This document shows positions 26,908-36,038 of a stretch of DNA of 60,286 nt, piece after piece. How positions within the stretch are numbered: position 1 is the first letter of the stretch; every line of letters starts with the position of its first letter. The notes beneath the pieces were generated by a model that saw only the letters and a list, made by a program, of their open reading frames with translations, had not been told where the DNA came from and did no database searches. Position numbers and translations under genes: made by a program. Origin of the DNA: Planctomycetota bacterium (lineage in GTDB: Bacteria; Planctomycetota; Planctomycetia; Planctomycetales; Planctomycetaceae); contig JAQBVJ010000030.1 of NCBI GenBank assembly GCA_027623235.1, forward strand, positions 1 through 60,286, given 5' to 3'.

Positions 26908-28101
26908 CTACGTCACGCGGCAGACGAAGCATTTCAGATAAGCATTTTCGGGACAATTGGGAGAGACCGGATGATCCGCCGCCTGGCCGCGTGATTCCAG
27001 GATCTGAATCCGCCGGTTGGTGGATGTCGAGACGGTGGCGAGCATCGATTCCATATCGCTCTGCGAGATCAGTCCGGAGCAGCTGCAAGTAACCAGCAGG
27101 CCTCCCGGGCGAAGCAGCGTCACAGAGAGTTCGTTGAGGCTGCGGTAACCGCGCATCGCGCCGGCGAGTCCCGATCGTCGTCGCGTCATTTTCGGCGGGT
27201 CAAGGATCACCGTGTCAAACATCTCGCCGCGAGCGTTTGCCTCTTCGAGATACTTAAACGCGTCCGCCTTCAGGAACTCCGTTCGATCCGCAACTCCATT
27301 GAGTTCCGCGTTGATTCTCGCGAGTTCCAGCGCTGGCTCAGACGAGTCGACGCCGACGATGGACGCGGCCTCTCCGAGTGCGACCGCCGTGATTCCGAAT
27401 CCGCCGGCGTAGCAGAACATGTCGAGAATCCGGTGTCCGCGAACGAGCTTCGAAACCGCAAAGTGATTCTCACGCTGGTCGAGGAATCCGCCGGTTTTCT
27501 GACCTTGAGTCACGTCGACCTGAAACGTCAGCCCGTTTTCGAAAATTGAAATTGGCCGGGGCGGTTCCTCACCGCGAACCAGACCGTCGGCGATTTCCAG
27601 GCCTTCCGCTTCGCGAATGCCCTTCTCCGTGCGAAGCCAGATGCCGCGCGGCGCGAACCGTTTTTCGAGCAGATCGAACAACACCTCGCGCCGCTCGGCC
27701 AGCGCGAGGCTCGTCAGTTGAACCAGCAGCCAGTCACCGTAGCGGTCGACGATGAGCCCGCTCAGCCCGTCGGATTCGCTGAAAAACACCCGGCAGGCCG
27801 ACGTCGTTTTCGGATCGACGATCGATTCTCGCAGCGTGGCGGCTTCGTTGATGCGTGCGGCAAAGAGCGCCTCATTAATCGGCTCGTCTTTGTCCCACGA
27901 GAACATCCTCACGCGGATGTTGCTGTTCGGATTGAAGAGACCTCGCCCGATCGGCTGAGCGTCCTTCGACTGAACCAGCACCTCCGCTCCCGGCGCGGGA
28001 TCACCAGAGACCTGACCGATCGCCCCTTCGAACACCCACGGATGCCGGTTGAGGATCGGCTGAGCTCGACGTGGTTTCAGCGAGACGGTTGGGAGTGTCA
28101 T
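26908..28101 (-). CDS. rlmI: RlmI-like 23S rRNA (cytosine-C5) methyltransferase
   Basis: 397 aa from ATG 28101, matching E. coli RlmI (396 aa), which makes m5C1962 in 23S rRNA. An N-terminal PUA domain (NRHPWVFEGAIGQVSGDPAPG, IGRGLFNPNSNIRVRM) is followed by the bridging EEHEE-type region and a SAM domain: motif I DMFCYAGGFGITAVALG, motif II VGVDSSEPALELAR, motif IV TVILDPPKMTRR and motif VI LVTCSCSGLIS. The Cys in SCS is the likely catalytic residue. The frame upstream of ATG 28101 enters a repeat region and was rejected. Confidence 0.93.
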   Translation of the reverse strand: MTLPTVSLKPRRAQPILNRHPWVFEGAIGQVSGDPAPGAEVLVQSKDAQPIGRGLFNPNSNIRVRMFSWDKDEPINEALFAARINEAATLRESIVDPKTTSACRVFFSESDGLSGLIVDRYGDWLLVQLTSLALAERREVLFDLLEKRFAPRGIWLRTEKGIREAEGLEIADGLVRGEEPPRPISIFENGLTFQVDVTQGQKTGGFLDQRENHFAVSKLVRGHRILDMFCYAGGFGITAVALGEAASIVGVDSSEPALELARINAELNGVADRTEFLKADAFKYLEEANARGEMFDTVILDPPKMTRRRSGLAGAMRGYRSLNELSVTLLRPGGLLVTCSCSGLISQSDMESMLATVSTSTNRRIQILESRGQAADHPVSPNCPENAYLKCFVCRVT

Positions 28102-28173
28102 TTCGGTGGCCGTATGAAAAGTGACAGATGTCGCCAGAAAGGCCAGCGAGGGACCCACCCCTCGCTGACACGC

Positions 28174-28397
28174 TTTGAAGTTGCACACTTTTTAGTCGCG
28201 AAGCGACGGCAGCACATAGCTGCGGGCGTCAGCCCGCAGAAAGCAAAGGAAAAACGCCCAAGCCGCGAAGCGGCGACAGCAAACGCGTCTGCTGCCGCCG
28301 CTTCGCGGCTCCGGTGTTCATTCGGAACCACAACCGTGGGCTGATGCCCACGGCTATGTGCTGTCGCCGCTTCGCGGCTGAACTGTGCAACTTCAAA
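28174..28397. repeat. Inverted-repeat-bounded element with nested palindromes (element A)
   Basis: About 224 bp bounded by a perfect 14-bp inverted repeat: TTTGAAGTTGCACA at the left end and TGTGCAACTTCAAA at the right. Inside are nested palindromes: CGCGAAGCG near 28197, CTGCGGGC/GCCCGCAG, GCCGCGAAGCGGC, GCCGCTTCGCGGC twice, and CCGTGGGC/GCCCACGG. The left and right thirds of the core are inverted copies of each other. The same 14-bp ends bound element B at 34680-34802. No coding capacity. Confidence 0.8.
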
Positions 28398-28464
28398 ACT
28401 GACGCGTCGGGTTGCCTCTTCAGAGAAAATATCCTGTGGCGCTTCGGGCTACGATTTTCCGCGT

Positions 28465-28504
28465 GCAAAATAAGGAAGCCCGGTCGGTGAACGACCGGGC
28501 TTCC
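28465..28504 (-). terminator. Rho-independent terminator of recA
   Basis: A perfect 13-bp stem GGAAGCCCGGTCG/CGACCGGGCTTCC with a 5-nt loop, followed on the minus strand by TTATTTT. It begins 21 nt after the recA stop codon. Confidence 0.88.
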
Positions 28505-28524
28505 AGATGACAGCTCAACTTCAT

Positions 28525-29607
<1,083 letters not shown>

Positions 29608-29914
29608 GTCGGTTCTCCTGCGGAAGCGGGCAGCGGAGGACGATGCATCCATCTCGCTGCAGATTCGGTTGTTTCAAAACACGTGTACGCGGCAAACTCT
29701 AAGGAACGGGAATCCAGCCGGAAAGCCTCGGCCGGGAATTACGCCGCAAAGGGCCGTTTGCCGCAGAATCGGCAGTCTCCCGAAAGTTGCTGGATTCCGC
29801 AGAGAATCCGCAAAACCCACGTCCGGAACGGGTACGATCCCGTTGCGGCGGCGAGCGACAATCCGTTTCCGCGTAGATATTCCTGAGTCGCAAAACGTCA
29901 CGGGAGGATTGACG
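29608..29914. promoter_or_regulatory. Divergent promoter region of recA and the HEAT-repeat gene
   Basis: About 307 bp between two divergent starts. No convincing -35/-10 pair or LexA-type dyad could be pointed out. The only palindrome noticed is CACGTG near 29679. It must contain promoters for both genes. Confidence 0.5.
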
Positions 29915-31219
29915 ATGCCTCTTCGACTATTCATCGCGTTGTTTGTTGTCGTGCCTGGCTGTCTGGTCATGTCCACCGGGACGGTCCGCGCCGATGCGAT
30001 TTTTCTGTCGAGGTCGGGTGCTTTGCGAGGCACGATCACTCGCGACGAGCCGACCGAAGATTCCGTGCAGATCACGCTGCTCAACGGAGCATCGGTGACG
30101 GTCGACCGGGCTCGCGTGCGGGAGATCGTCAGGCAGCCGCTCAAGTTTGAAGAGTACGAAGTCAAAGCGCACTCAGTTGAGAACACGCTGGATGCGCAGT
30201 GGGAACTCGCCGAGTGGTGTCGGGAAAAAAACCTCGACGATCAGCGAGCCGTCCATCTGGAAGCGGTGCTGAAGTTCGACCCGGAACACAAGCGAGCTCA
30301 CTACGGCCTGGGCCACACACAATTCGACGACGAGTGGCTGACGAAGGCCGAGTACGAACAGCGGCGCATCGACGAAGGCTTCGTGAAATTTGATGGCAAG
30401 TGGGTCCCGGCCGACCAGCTGGATTCACTCCAGGCGACCGCAAAGCGGACAAAATCCGAACTGGCATGGTTCAGCAAGGTGCGATTGTGGCTCAACTGGG
30501 CGACGGGCAATCACAAAGAGCGGGCAGCCGACGGCCTGGCCAATCTGCGAAACGTGACTTCACCGGACGCGATTCCGGCGCTCATTCAGTTTCTCGGCAA
30601 GAGCCAGCACGCCGACGTGCGACAGGCCTTCGTCGATATCCTCGCCCGAATCGGCAGCGAGAAAGGCGTGCCGTCGCTCACGACACTCGCGATCCGCGAC
30701 AGCGTTCCGGAAATTCGTGAGAAGGCACTCGAATCGATTCCCGATGAGCACGCGTCGCTCGGCCAGTCGATTCTGATTCGTGGCCTGCGCGACACAGAGA
30801 ACGTCATCGTGAAGCGGTCGGCCGCGGCGCTCGGCCGGAAGGGCGATGAGACGGCCGTCCCCGCGCTGATCCGATCGCTCGTCACGACGCACGGCTACAA
30901 GATCCGTGTTCCCGTGCAGGGCTACAGCTTTGGTTCCAACGGTTCGTTCGGCGGAGCGGGCGACCGATTCGGCCTCCCCCCGGAAATCGCGATCGGACTT
31001 CGAACCGGCCGGTACGAGCGAGTCGACATCATCCCGTACCCAGGTAGCGTTGGCGGAGCAACAAAGGTCGTCCCGTTTCAGCTGTCACATGAGAACCAGG
31101 AATCACTCGCCGCCCTGCGCAAGCTGACCAAGCAGGACTTCGGCTACGACGAAACCCGCTGGCTTCGCTGGTGGAACGTCGAGCGACACCAGAAGACCCT
31201 CGCTCCGGATCTGCCGTAA
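29915..31219 (+). CDS. Secreted HEAT-repeat protein
   Basis: 434 aa from ATG 29915, with a GGAGG ribosome site; the frame is open further upstream through the recA promoter region but that part is not credible. A signal peptide (MPLRLFIALFVVVPGC...VRA-DA) is followed by a small beta region (LSRSGALRGTITRDEP), a tetratricopeptide-like helix pair (RAVHLEAVLKFDPEHKRAHYGLGH), then several HEAT repeats at about residues 210-330 (VTSPDAIPALIQFLGKSQHA and DETAVPALIRSLVTTHG). The last 100 residues contain a Gly-rich loop. Typical planctomycete protein-protein interaction scaffold of the periplasm; partner unknown. Confidence 0.82.
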   Translation: MPLRLFIALFVVVPGCLVMSTGTVRADAIFLSRSGALRGTITRDEPTEDSVQITLLNGASVTVDRARVREIVRQPLKFEEYEVKAHSVENTLDAQWELAEWCREKNLDDQRAVHLEAVLKFDPEHKRAHYGLGHTQFDDEWLTKAEYEQRRIDEGFVKFDGKWVPADQLDSLQATAKRTKSELAWFSKVRLWLNWATGNHKERAADGLANLRNVTSPDAIPALIQFLGKSQHADVRQAFVDILARIGSEKGVPSLTTLAIRDSVPEIREKALESIPDEHASLGQSILIRGLRDTENVIVKRSAAALGRKGDETAVPALIRSLVTTHGYKIRVPVQGYSFGSNGSFGGAGDRFGLPPEIAIGLRTGRYERVDIIPYPGSVGGATKVVPFQLSHENQESLAALRKLTKQDFGYDETRWLRWWNVERHQKTLAPDLP

Positions 31220-31293
31220 TGTGAACCGGAATCTGGCAGGTTCATCAGTGGGCCGGATCAAGCGCAGCGCCGCTCCGGCTGCCTTGCTCATGA

Positions 31294-31315
31294 CCTCAAA
31301 ACTCACGCGTCGGGT
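31294..31315. repeat. Single half-site related to the ends of elements A and B
   Basis: CTCAAAACTCACGCGTCGGG matches the sequence at and just outside the right end of element A (CTTCAAAACTGACGCGTCGG) at 18 of 20 positions. No inverted partner was found within about 300 bp, so this is a solo or decayed end. Confidence 0.5.
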
Positions 31316-31500
31316 ATCGACGAGGCGGGCTGGCTCGGCTGACACACCGACAGGATTCCGTGCTGGCGGAATTGATCGACTCTGCGAACCAGTTTCGTAA
31401 AGTCGATGTTCAATCCGCGATTTCACGCTGCCGGCAATTGAGAACTCACCGCGGCTGCGTTACGAAGCAGTCCCTGTGTCCATATTGAAAAGGTTCCCGC

Positions 31501-32679
31501 GTGAAGCTGCGTCGCATTCCGGAAGACTTTCAGGTTGACGAACAGACCGACGTCCAGATCGGCCAGGGTCCGCACGCGCTTTATCGACTGACGAAGAGGT
31601 CGATCGGGACGCCGGAAGCCGTCGGCTCGATCATCGATCGCTGGCGGATTCCTCGAAAGCGGATCAGCTACGGCGGGCTCAAAGACCGGCACGCGGTCAC
31701 GACTCAGCACGTCACGATTCATCACGGGCCGAAGAAGAATCTGGAGCAACAGTCGCTCGACCTGAGGTATCTCGGTCAGACCGCAAAGCCGTTTCAGTCC
31801 AGCCAGATTCGATCCAACCAGTTCGAACTGACGATGCGCGACATGACAGAAACCGAGGTCGCGCACGCACAGCAGGCAGTCGGGGTCGTGCGTGAAACCG
31901 GCCTGCCAAATTACTTCGACAATCAGCGATTCGGTTCGCTGGGTTTCACGGGCGAGTGGATTGGCAAAGCCTGGTGCCTGGGCAACTACGAGCGTGCCTT
32001 GTGGCTGGCTCTGGCCGATTTGAATGCCGACGATCGATCGCAGGAAAAGAAACAGAAAAAGCTCCTCGCCGATCACTGGGGCGAGTGGGTCACGTGCAAG
32101 GCGGCTCTCGACAAATCGCACCGGCGAAGCGTCGTCACCTTCCTCGCCGACAAAGAAGCCGCCGGGTTGCCGATCGACTTCAAACGGGCTTTCGCGTGCA
32201 TCAGTGTCGATCTGCGTGGTCTCTACCTGTCGGCATTTCAAAGCGCTCTGTGGAATCGGCTGCTGACGGCCTGGCAGGACAAACGGATCGCACCGGACGA
32301 GCGGATCGACTTTGATCTGAAAAGCGGTCGCTGCTGTTTCGCCCGCTCGACGGTCGGCCATGACGATTCGGCATTTGAAGCGTCACTCATGCTGCCATCG
32401 GCCAGGCAGAAGGAGATCGACGAGCCAACTGCCGCGCTGCTTGGCGACGTCCTCAGAGCAGAAGACATGGAACTTCGCGAACTCCGCGTCAAGTTTCCAC
32501 GAGACAGTTTCTTCTCAAAGAGCACTCGCAAGACCCTCATCATGCCCGGCGGACTTCAGACGGAAGCAGCGACTGATGACCTGTTCCCCGGCAAGCAGAA
32601 GCTGCGGCTGCAGTTCGAACTGCCACGCGGATCGTACGCGACGATCCTGATCAAGCGGCTGTCAGAGGACGCCATCTGA
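31501..32679 (+). CDS. truD: tRNA pseudouridine synthase D (TruD family)
   Basis: 392 aa from GTG 31501. Family signatures: MKLRRIPEDFQVDE at the start, ISYGGLKDRHAVTTQH with the catalytic Asp at 62, and GLPNYFDNQRFGSLG. An insertion-type TRUD domain follows, with SAFQSALWNRLL in the second half and FELPRGSYATILIKRL at the C-terminus. TruD makes pseudouridine-13 in tRNA-Glu in E. coli. Somewhat longer than E. coli TruD (349 aa). It stands alone between two unrelated genes. Confidence 0.92.
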   Translation: MKLRRIPEDFQVDEQTDVQIGQGPHALYRLTKRSIGTPEAVGSIIDRWRIPRKRISYGGLKDRHAVTTQHVTIHHGPKKNLEQQSLDLRYLGQTAKPFQSSQIRSNQFELTMRDMTETEVAHAQQAVGVVRETGLPNYFDNQRFGSLGFTGEWIGKAWCLGNYERALWLALADLNADDRSQEKKQKKLLADHWGEWVTCKAALDKSHRRSVVTFLADKEAAGLPIDFKRAFACISVDLRGLYLSAFQSALWNRLLTAWQDKRIAPDERIDFDLKSGRCCFARSTVGHDDSAFEASLMLPSARQKEIDEPTAALLGDVLRAEDMELRELRVKFPRDSFFSKSTRKTLIMPGGLQTEAATDDLFPGKQKLRLQFELPRGSYATILIKRLSEDAI

Positions 32680-32729
32680 GCACTGCGACCTCCGCCAGGC
32701 AGGTTGCACATCACGCAGGATCGCACGGA

Positions 32730-34478
32730 CTACTTGTCCGTCTCCGGCTGCTTCTTTTCTTCTTCGGTGAGTGCCTTCAGAAACTCGCCAATCGGCGGAC
32801 GTTCGAGGTTCGCTCCGCGAGCGGTCTGAAAAACGTTTGCTACGGCGAGCAGTTCCGACTCGCCAAACAGTTGACCGGTCATCGTGACGGAATACGGAAC
32901 CTTTCGCCCGTCGCGTTCGACAAAGCCGTCGGGGAAAACGACCGTCGGATGACCAGTCAGGTTGGTGATGGTCAGGTCGTCTCCGCCGACGTACAGGTCA
33001 ACGTCGCGCATGACGTCGTCCATTTTCCGCATCAGGAGCGTCCGGACGCGGCTGGCTCGAAGATATTCGACGGCCGGCACGAACTGGCCGCGCCGGAAGG
33101 TCGAGGGCCACGAGTTCAGGCCTTCCGTGATGTGCCCTCGGGTCAGTTCGTCAAACACCGTGGCCGCCTCTGTGCCAAGCATCATCGACACGGCTGAGGC
33201 AGGAAGACTCTCCGGAAGTTCAATCGGGACGAGTGTCACGCCCAGTTCGCGAAGCAGCTTCAGATCGCTGCATTTGTCTTCGGGCTCGCCCGTTTTCGTG
33301 AAGCCGACTCGCAGCGAAGACAGAGGGCGAGTGGCCGGCCACTGAAACGGCTGGTCGACGACGGTCGGGTCGTGGCCGTCGGAACCGTGAATTGCGTCGA
33401 GGATCAGCGCGCAGTCCTCGACACTGCGGGCGATCGGTCCGATCTTGTCCATCGTCCAGGAAAGAGCCATGCAGCCGTGACGACTGACTCGCCCGAACGT
33501 TGGTCGCAGTCCGCTCGTTCCGCAACGGCGACAGGGCGAGACGATGCTGCCCAGCGTCTCGCTGCCGATGGCAAAGCCGACCAGGCCGGCCGCCGTCGCC
33601 GAAGCGGAACCCGCCGACGAGCCGCTCGAACCCTGCCGCGGATCCCAGGGATTGTTCGTTCGCCCGTTGAACCATTGATCGCCCATCGCCAGGGCTCCCA
33701 GCGACAGTTTCGCGACAAGCACTGCGCCGGCCTCTTCGAGCCGCCGCGCGACCGTCGCCTTTTCGTCGATGACCTGCTCCTTGAAATGCGGAGCTCCCCA
33801 GGTCGTCGGGTAACCCGGCCACGCAATCAGATCCTTCGCTCCCCACGGCACACCGTGCAGCGGGCCGCGGTAGCGGCCGGCGGCGATCTCTCGATCAGCC
33901 CGCTGTGCCTGTTCCAGTGCGACTTCTTCAGTGAGCGTCACAACGCAGTTCAGCAGGGGGTTGTACGTTTTCAGACGGGCAAGATAGAGCCGCGTCAGTT
34001 CCTCAGACGTCACCTGCCTGGACCGCAGCAGCGCGGACAATTCGGTCACGGGGAGAAACGCGAGCGTCTCATCGTCGCCAGGCCTCTTCGGCGCGGCAGA
34101 CTCAAGAGGCCTCGCCTGGTTTCGCTGGACCGGTCCGTTCGACGCTCGGCCCGCAGTCGTCACAAACGAAATCGCCGGCGGCACGTCGTATCCGACTTCG
34201 ACTTCCCGCAGTGCTTCAAACTTGCTGAGCGAACTTCGAATTGCCCGCGAGGTTTCGTCACGTTCCTCGTCGGTCAGTTCGAGTCCGGCGATCCATTCCG
34301 CCTGTTGAATCATCTCGGGAGTGATCGTGCCTTTTTCATCGACCGCCGCCGCGAGAGCTCGATGCAGCACAGTCGAGCCGACTCCGAGCCCCGCGAGGAT
34401 CCCCATCACGCCGCGGCGCGAAACGGCGTCCTCAGTGGTCGATGCGAGATCGGTCGAGTTGCTGCTGGATTCCGACAT
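32730..34478 (-). CDS. Tat-exported amidase (amidase signature family)
   Basis: 582 aa. The N-terminus carries a twin-arginine-type signal (SRRGVMGILAGLGVGS...ALA, Arg pair near residues 21-22), so the enzyme should be exported folded. After about 110 residues of extra sequence the amidase-signature domain starts. It has the Ser-cis-Ser-Lys triad: Lys in LHGVPWGAKDLIA, the Gly/Ser-rich GSSGSSAGSASATAAGLVG, and the nucleophile region AIGSETLGSIVSPC. Relatives include GatA, aryl-acylamidases and asparaginyl amidases; the Tat signal excludes GatA. No linked gene suggests the substrate. A ribosome site is not strong. Confidence 0.93.
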   Translation of the reverse strand: MSESSSNSTDLASTTEDAVSRRGVMGILAGLGVGSTVLHRALAAAVDEKGTITPEMIQQAEWIAGLELTDEERDETSRAIRSSLSKFEALREVEVGYDVPPAISFVTTAGRASNGPVQRNQARPLESAAPKRPGDDETLAFLPVTELSALLRSRQVTSEELTRLYLARLKTYNPLLNCVVTLTEEVALEQAQRADREIAAGRYRGPLHGVPWGAKDLIAWPGYPTTWGAPHFKEQVIDEKATVARRLEEAGAVLVAKLSLGALAMGDQWFNGRTNNPWDPRQGSSGSSAGSASATAAGLVGFAIGSETLGSIVSPCRRCGTSGLRPTFGRVSRHGCMALSWTMDKIGPIARSVEDCALILDAIHGSDGHDPTVVDQPFQWPATRPLSSLRVGFTKTGEPEDKCSDLKLLRELGVTLVPIELPESLPASAVSMMLGTEAATVFDELTRGHITEGLNSWPSTFRRGQFVPAVEYLRASRVRTLLMRKMDDVMRDVDLYVGGDDLTITNLTGHPTVVFPDGFVERDGRKVPYSVTMTGQLFGESELLAVANVFQTARGANLERPPIGEFLKALTEEEKKQPETDK

Positions 34479-34933
34479 GTCGGACCTCTCGTTGTTTTCT
34501 GGTTGCGGTCTGGCCGGGGCGAGTTTTACCAGGACTGACGATATCTCATGCGAGGGCGAGGCACGACCTCGCCGCGACTGGCAGGTCGGGCGAATGGTTC
34601 AGGCGGGATCGCGATGAGCGACGGGCACCGGGTGGCGGGATCCAGAAACTCGATTCATACTCCTTCCTCACGCGCGAGTTTTGAAGTTGCACAGTTTGAA
34701 GCTCCCTCTCCCCCGAAACACCGGCGCGTTCGATTGACTTTGTGGAATCCGCTTCAATCGCCGATGTTTTGGGGGAGAGGGGGCCGAGTGTGCAACTTCA
34801 AAACACCCGAGCTCCGTGGCGTTGACTCAGAACAGATCCGCACTTTACGGAGACGCCTCTGGGCACTGGCTTTTCAGCCGCAGCTCATCGTTGCTCAAGT
34901 CGTTTCAGATCCCATCCACCAGGCGTCCTCTTC
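34479..34933. other. Divergent intergenic region holding element B
   Basis: About 455 bp between the divergent amidase and hydrolase genes. Element B (34680-34802) occupies the middle. No protein frame of interest was found in it. Confidence 0.5.
34680..34802. repeat. Inverted-repeat-bounded element (element B)
   Basis: 123 bp bounded by the same perfect 14-bp inverted repeat as element A (TTTGAAGTTGCACA and TGTGCAACTTCAAA). The core is a different hairpin: CTCCCTCTCCCCC near 34702 pairs with GGGGGAGAGGGGG near 34771, around a loop reading CCGGCGCGTTCGATTGAC... The bases just outside (CGAG...CCGAG) extend the repeat imperfectly. Non-coding. Confidence 0.8.
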
Positions 34934-35812
34934 ATGCAAAACAGAATGTCGATCAGCCGGCTCCGGGCCACCGGAGTTGTTCTCGTCATGGCCGTCGCAG
35001 GCTTCACGTTCGAAGTGACGTCACAAGCCGCAGACGTTCAACGCAAAGTCGAGACGCATCAAACCGCGACGGGCGAGACGTTCGGCAGCTGGGGACCCCT
35101 CCCAACCAAACCGACGCCGACGCTTTTTGTTCTTGCCAGCACGATGAGTGAAACTCTCGGCGATGCCTACTTTCGGCAATGCGGCAACGCACTCAGTGCC
35201 GAGGGCTATTTACTCGTCTCGATCGATCTGCCGTGTCATGGCAGGGAGCACCGGGACGGAGAACCCGCAGGCCTGGCTGGATGGCGGTATCGCTGCGAAC
35301 AGGGCGACGACTTTGTAGCGGACTCGAACAAGCGGTTTGCCAGAGTTCTCGATCATTTGATTTCCGCCGGCCACACGGACGCCGTAAAAGTCGCCGCGTG
35401 TGGAACCTCTCGCGGCGGGTATCTGGCACTGCATTTTGCGGCTCACGATGCGCGAGTGAAGTGTGTCGCCGCGTTCGCTCCTGTCACGGAACTGGCCGCG
35501 CTGCGGGAGTTTCACGGAGCCGCAAAGAACGCGCTGGCGCTGTCGCTCGCGTTAAACAGACAGGCCGAAAAGCTGGCTGGCCGAGCGGTCTGGATCATCA
35601 TCGGAGACCAGGATGAACGAGTCGGGACCGACCACGCGATTGACCTCGCCCGTCTCACCACGAAGGCCGCGCTCGCAAAGAAGCTTCCCAGTCGTGTCGA
35701 TCTGCACGTTGTGGCGGAACCCCGCGGCCACACAACGCCGGCCGGGGCTCCGGAGCAGTCGGCGGCGTGGATCCTTCGGCAAATCGCGACCGACGTTTCC
35801 TCACGCCGCTGA
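34934..35812 (+). CDS. Secreted alpha/beta-hydrolase
   Basis: 292 aa. An N-terminal signal segment (SISRLRATGVVLVMAVAGF, cleaved near SQAA) is followed by an alpha/beta-hydrolase fold: oxyanion region LASTMSETLGD, SIDLPCHGREHRDGE, the nucleophile elbow GTSRGG with Ser159, an acidic residue in GDQDERV (225-227) and His266 in EPRGHTTPAG. This is the dienelactone-hydrolase/prolyl-oligopeptidase-like arrangement of catalytic Ser, Asp and His. Substrate unknown. ATG 34934 and ATG 34946 are both possible starts. Divergent from the amidase gene. Confidence 0.85.
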   Translation: MQNRMSISRLRATGVVLVMAVAGFTFEVTSQAADVQRKVETHQTATGETFGSWGPLPTKPTPTLFVLASTMSETLGDAYFRQCGNALSAEGYLLVSIDLPCHGREHRDGEPAGLAGWRYRCEQGDDFVADSNKRFARVLDHLISAGHTDAVKVAACGTSRGGYLALHFAAHDARVKCVAAFAPVTELAALREFHGAAKNALALSLALNRQAEKLAGRAVWIIIGDQDERVGTDHAIDLARLTTKAALAKKLPSRVDLHVVAEPRGHTTPAGAPEQSAAWILRQIATDVSSRR

Positions 35813-36038
35813 TGTCCAGCGGCGCGGCTCGTCCCGCTCCATTCGTGACCTGAGATCCGTCAGTCGTCAGGCCTGCACGCCGTTCGCTTGGTTGCGGCGA
35901 TGCCGCTTTGGGAACGAGTCCGAGATCACTTCCCGATTAAAGCCCACCGCCTCTATGGCCACTTTTTAAACAGGCTGTGAGGAGAGCGGCTCTGCAATAC
36001 AATGCCGGTTGCTTTGTCTTTGAAATGAAGGGTCTGTC

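Noticed and set aside
28102..28188. N-terminal extension of the RlmI-like protein
   Set aside because: It enters the repeat element A and no ribosome site was seen.
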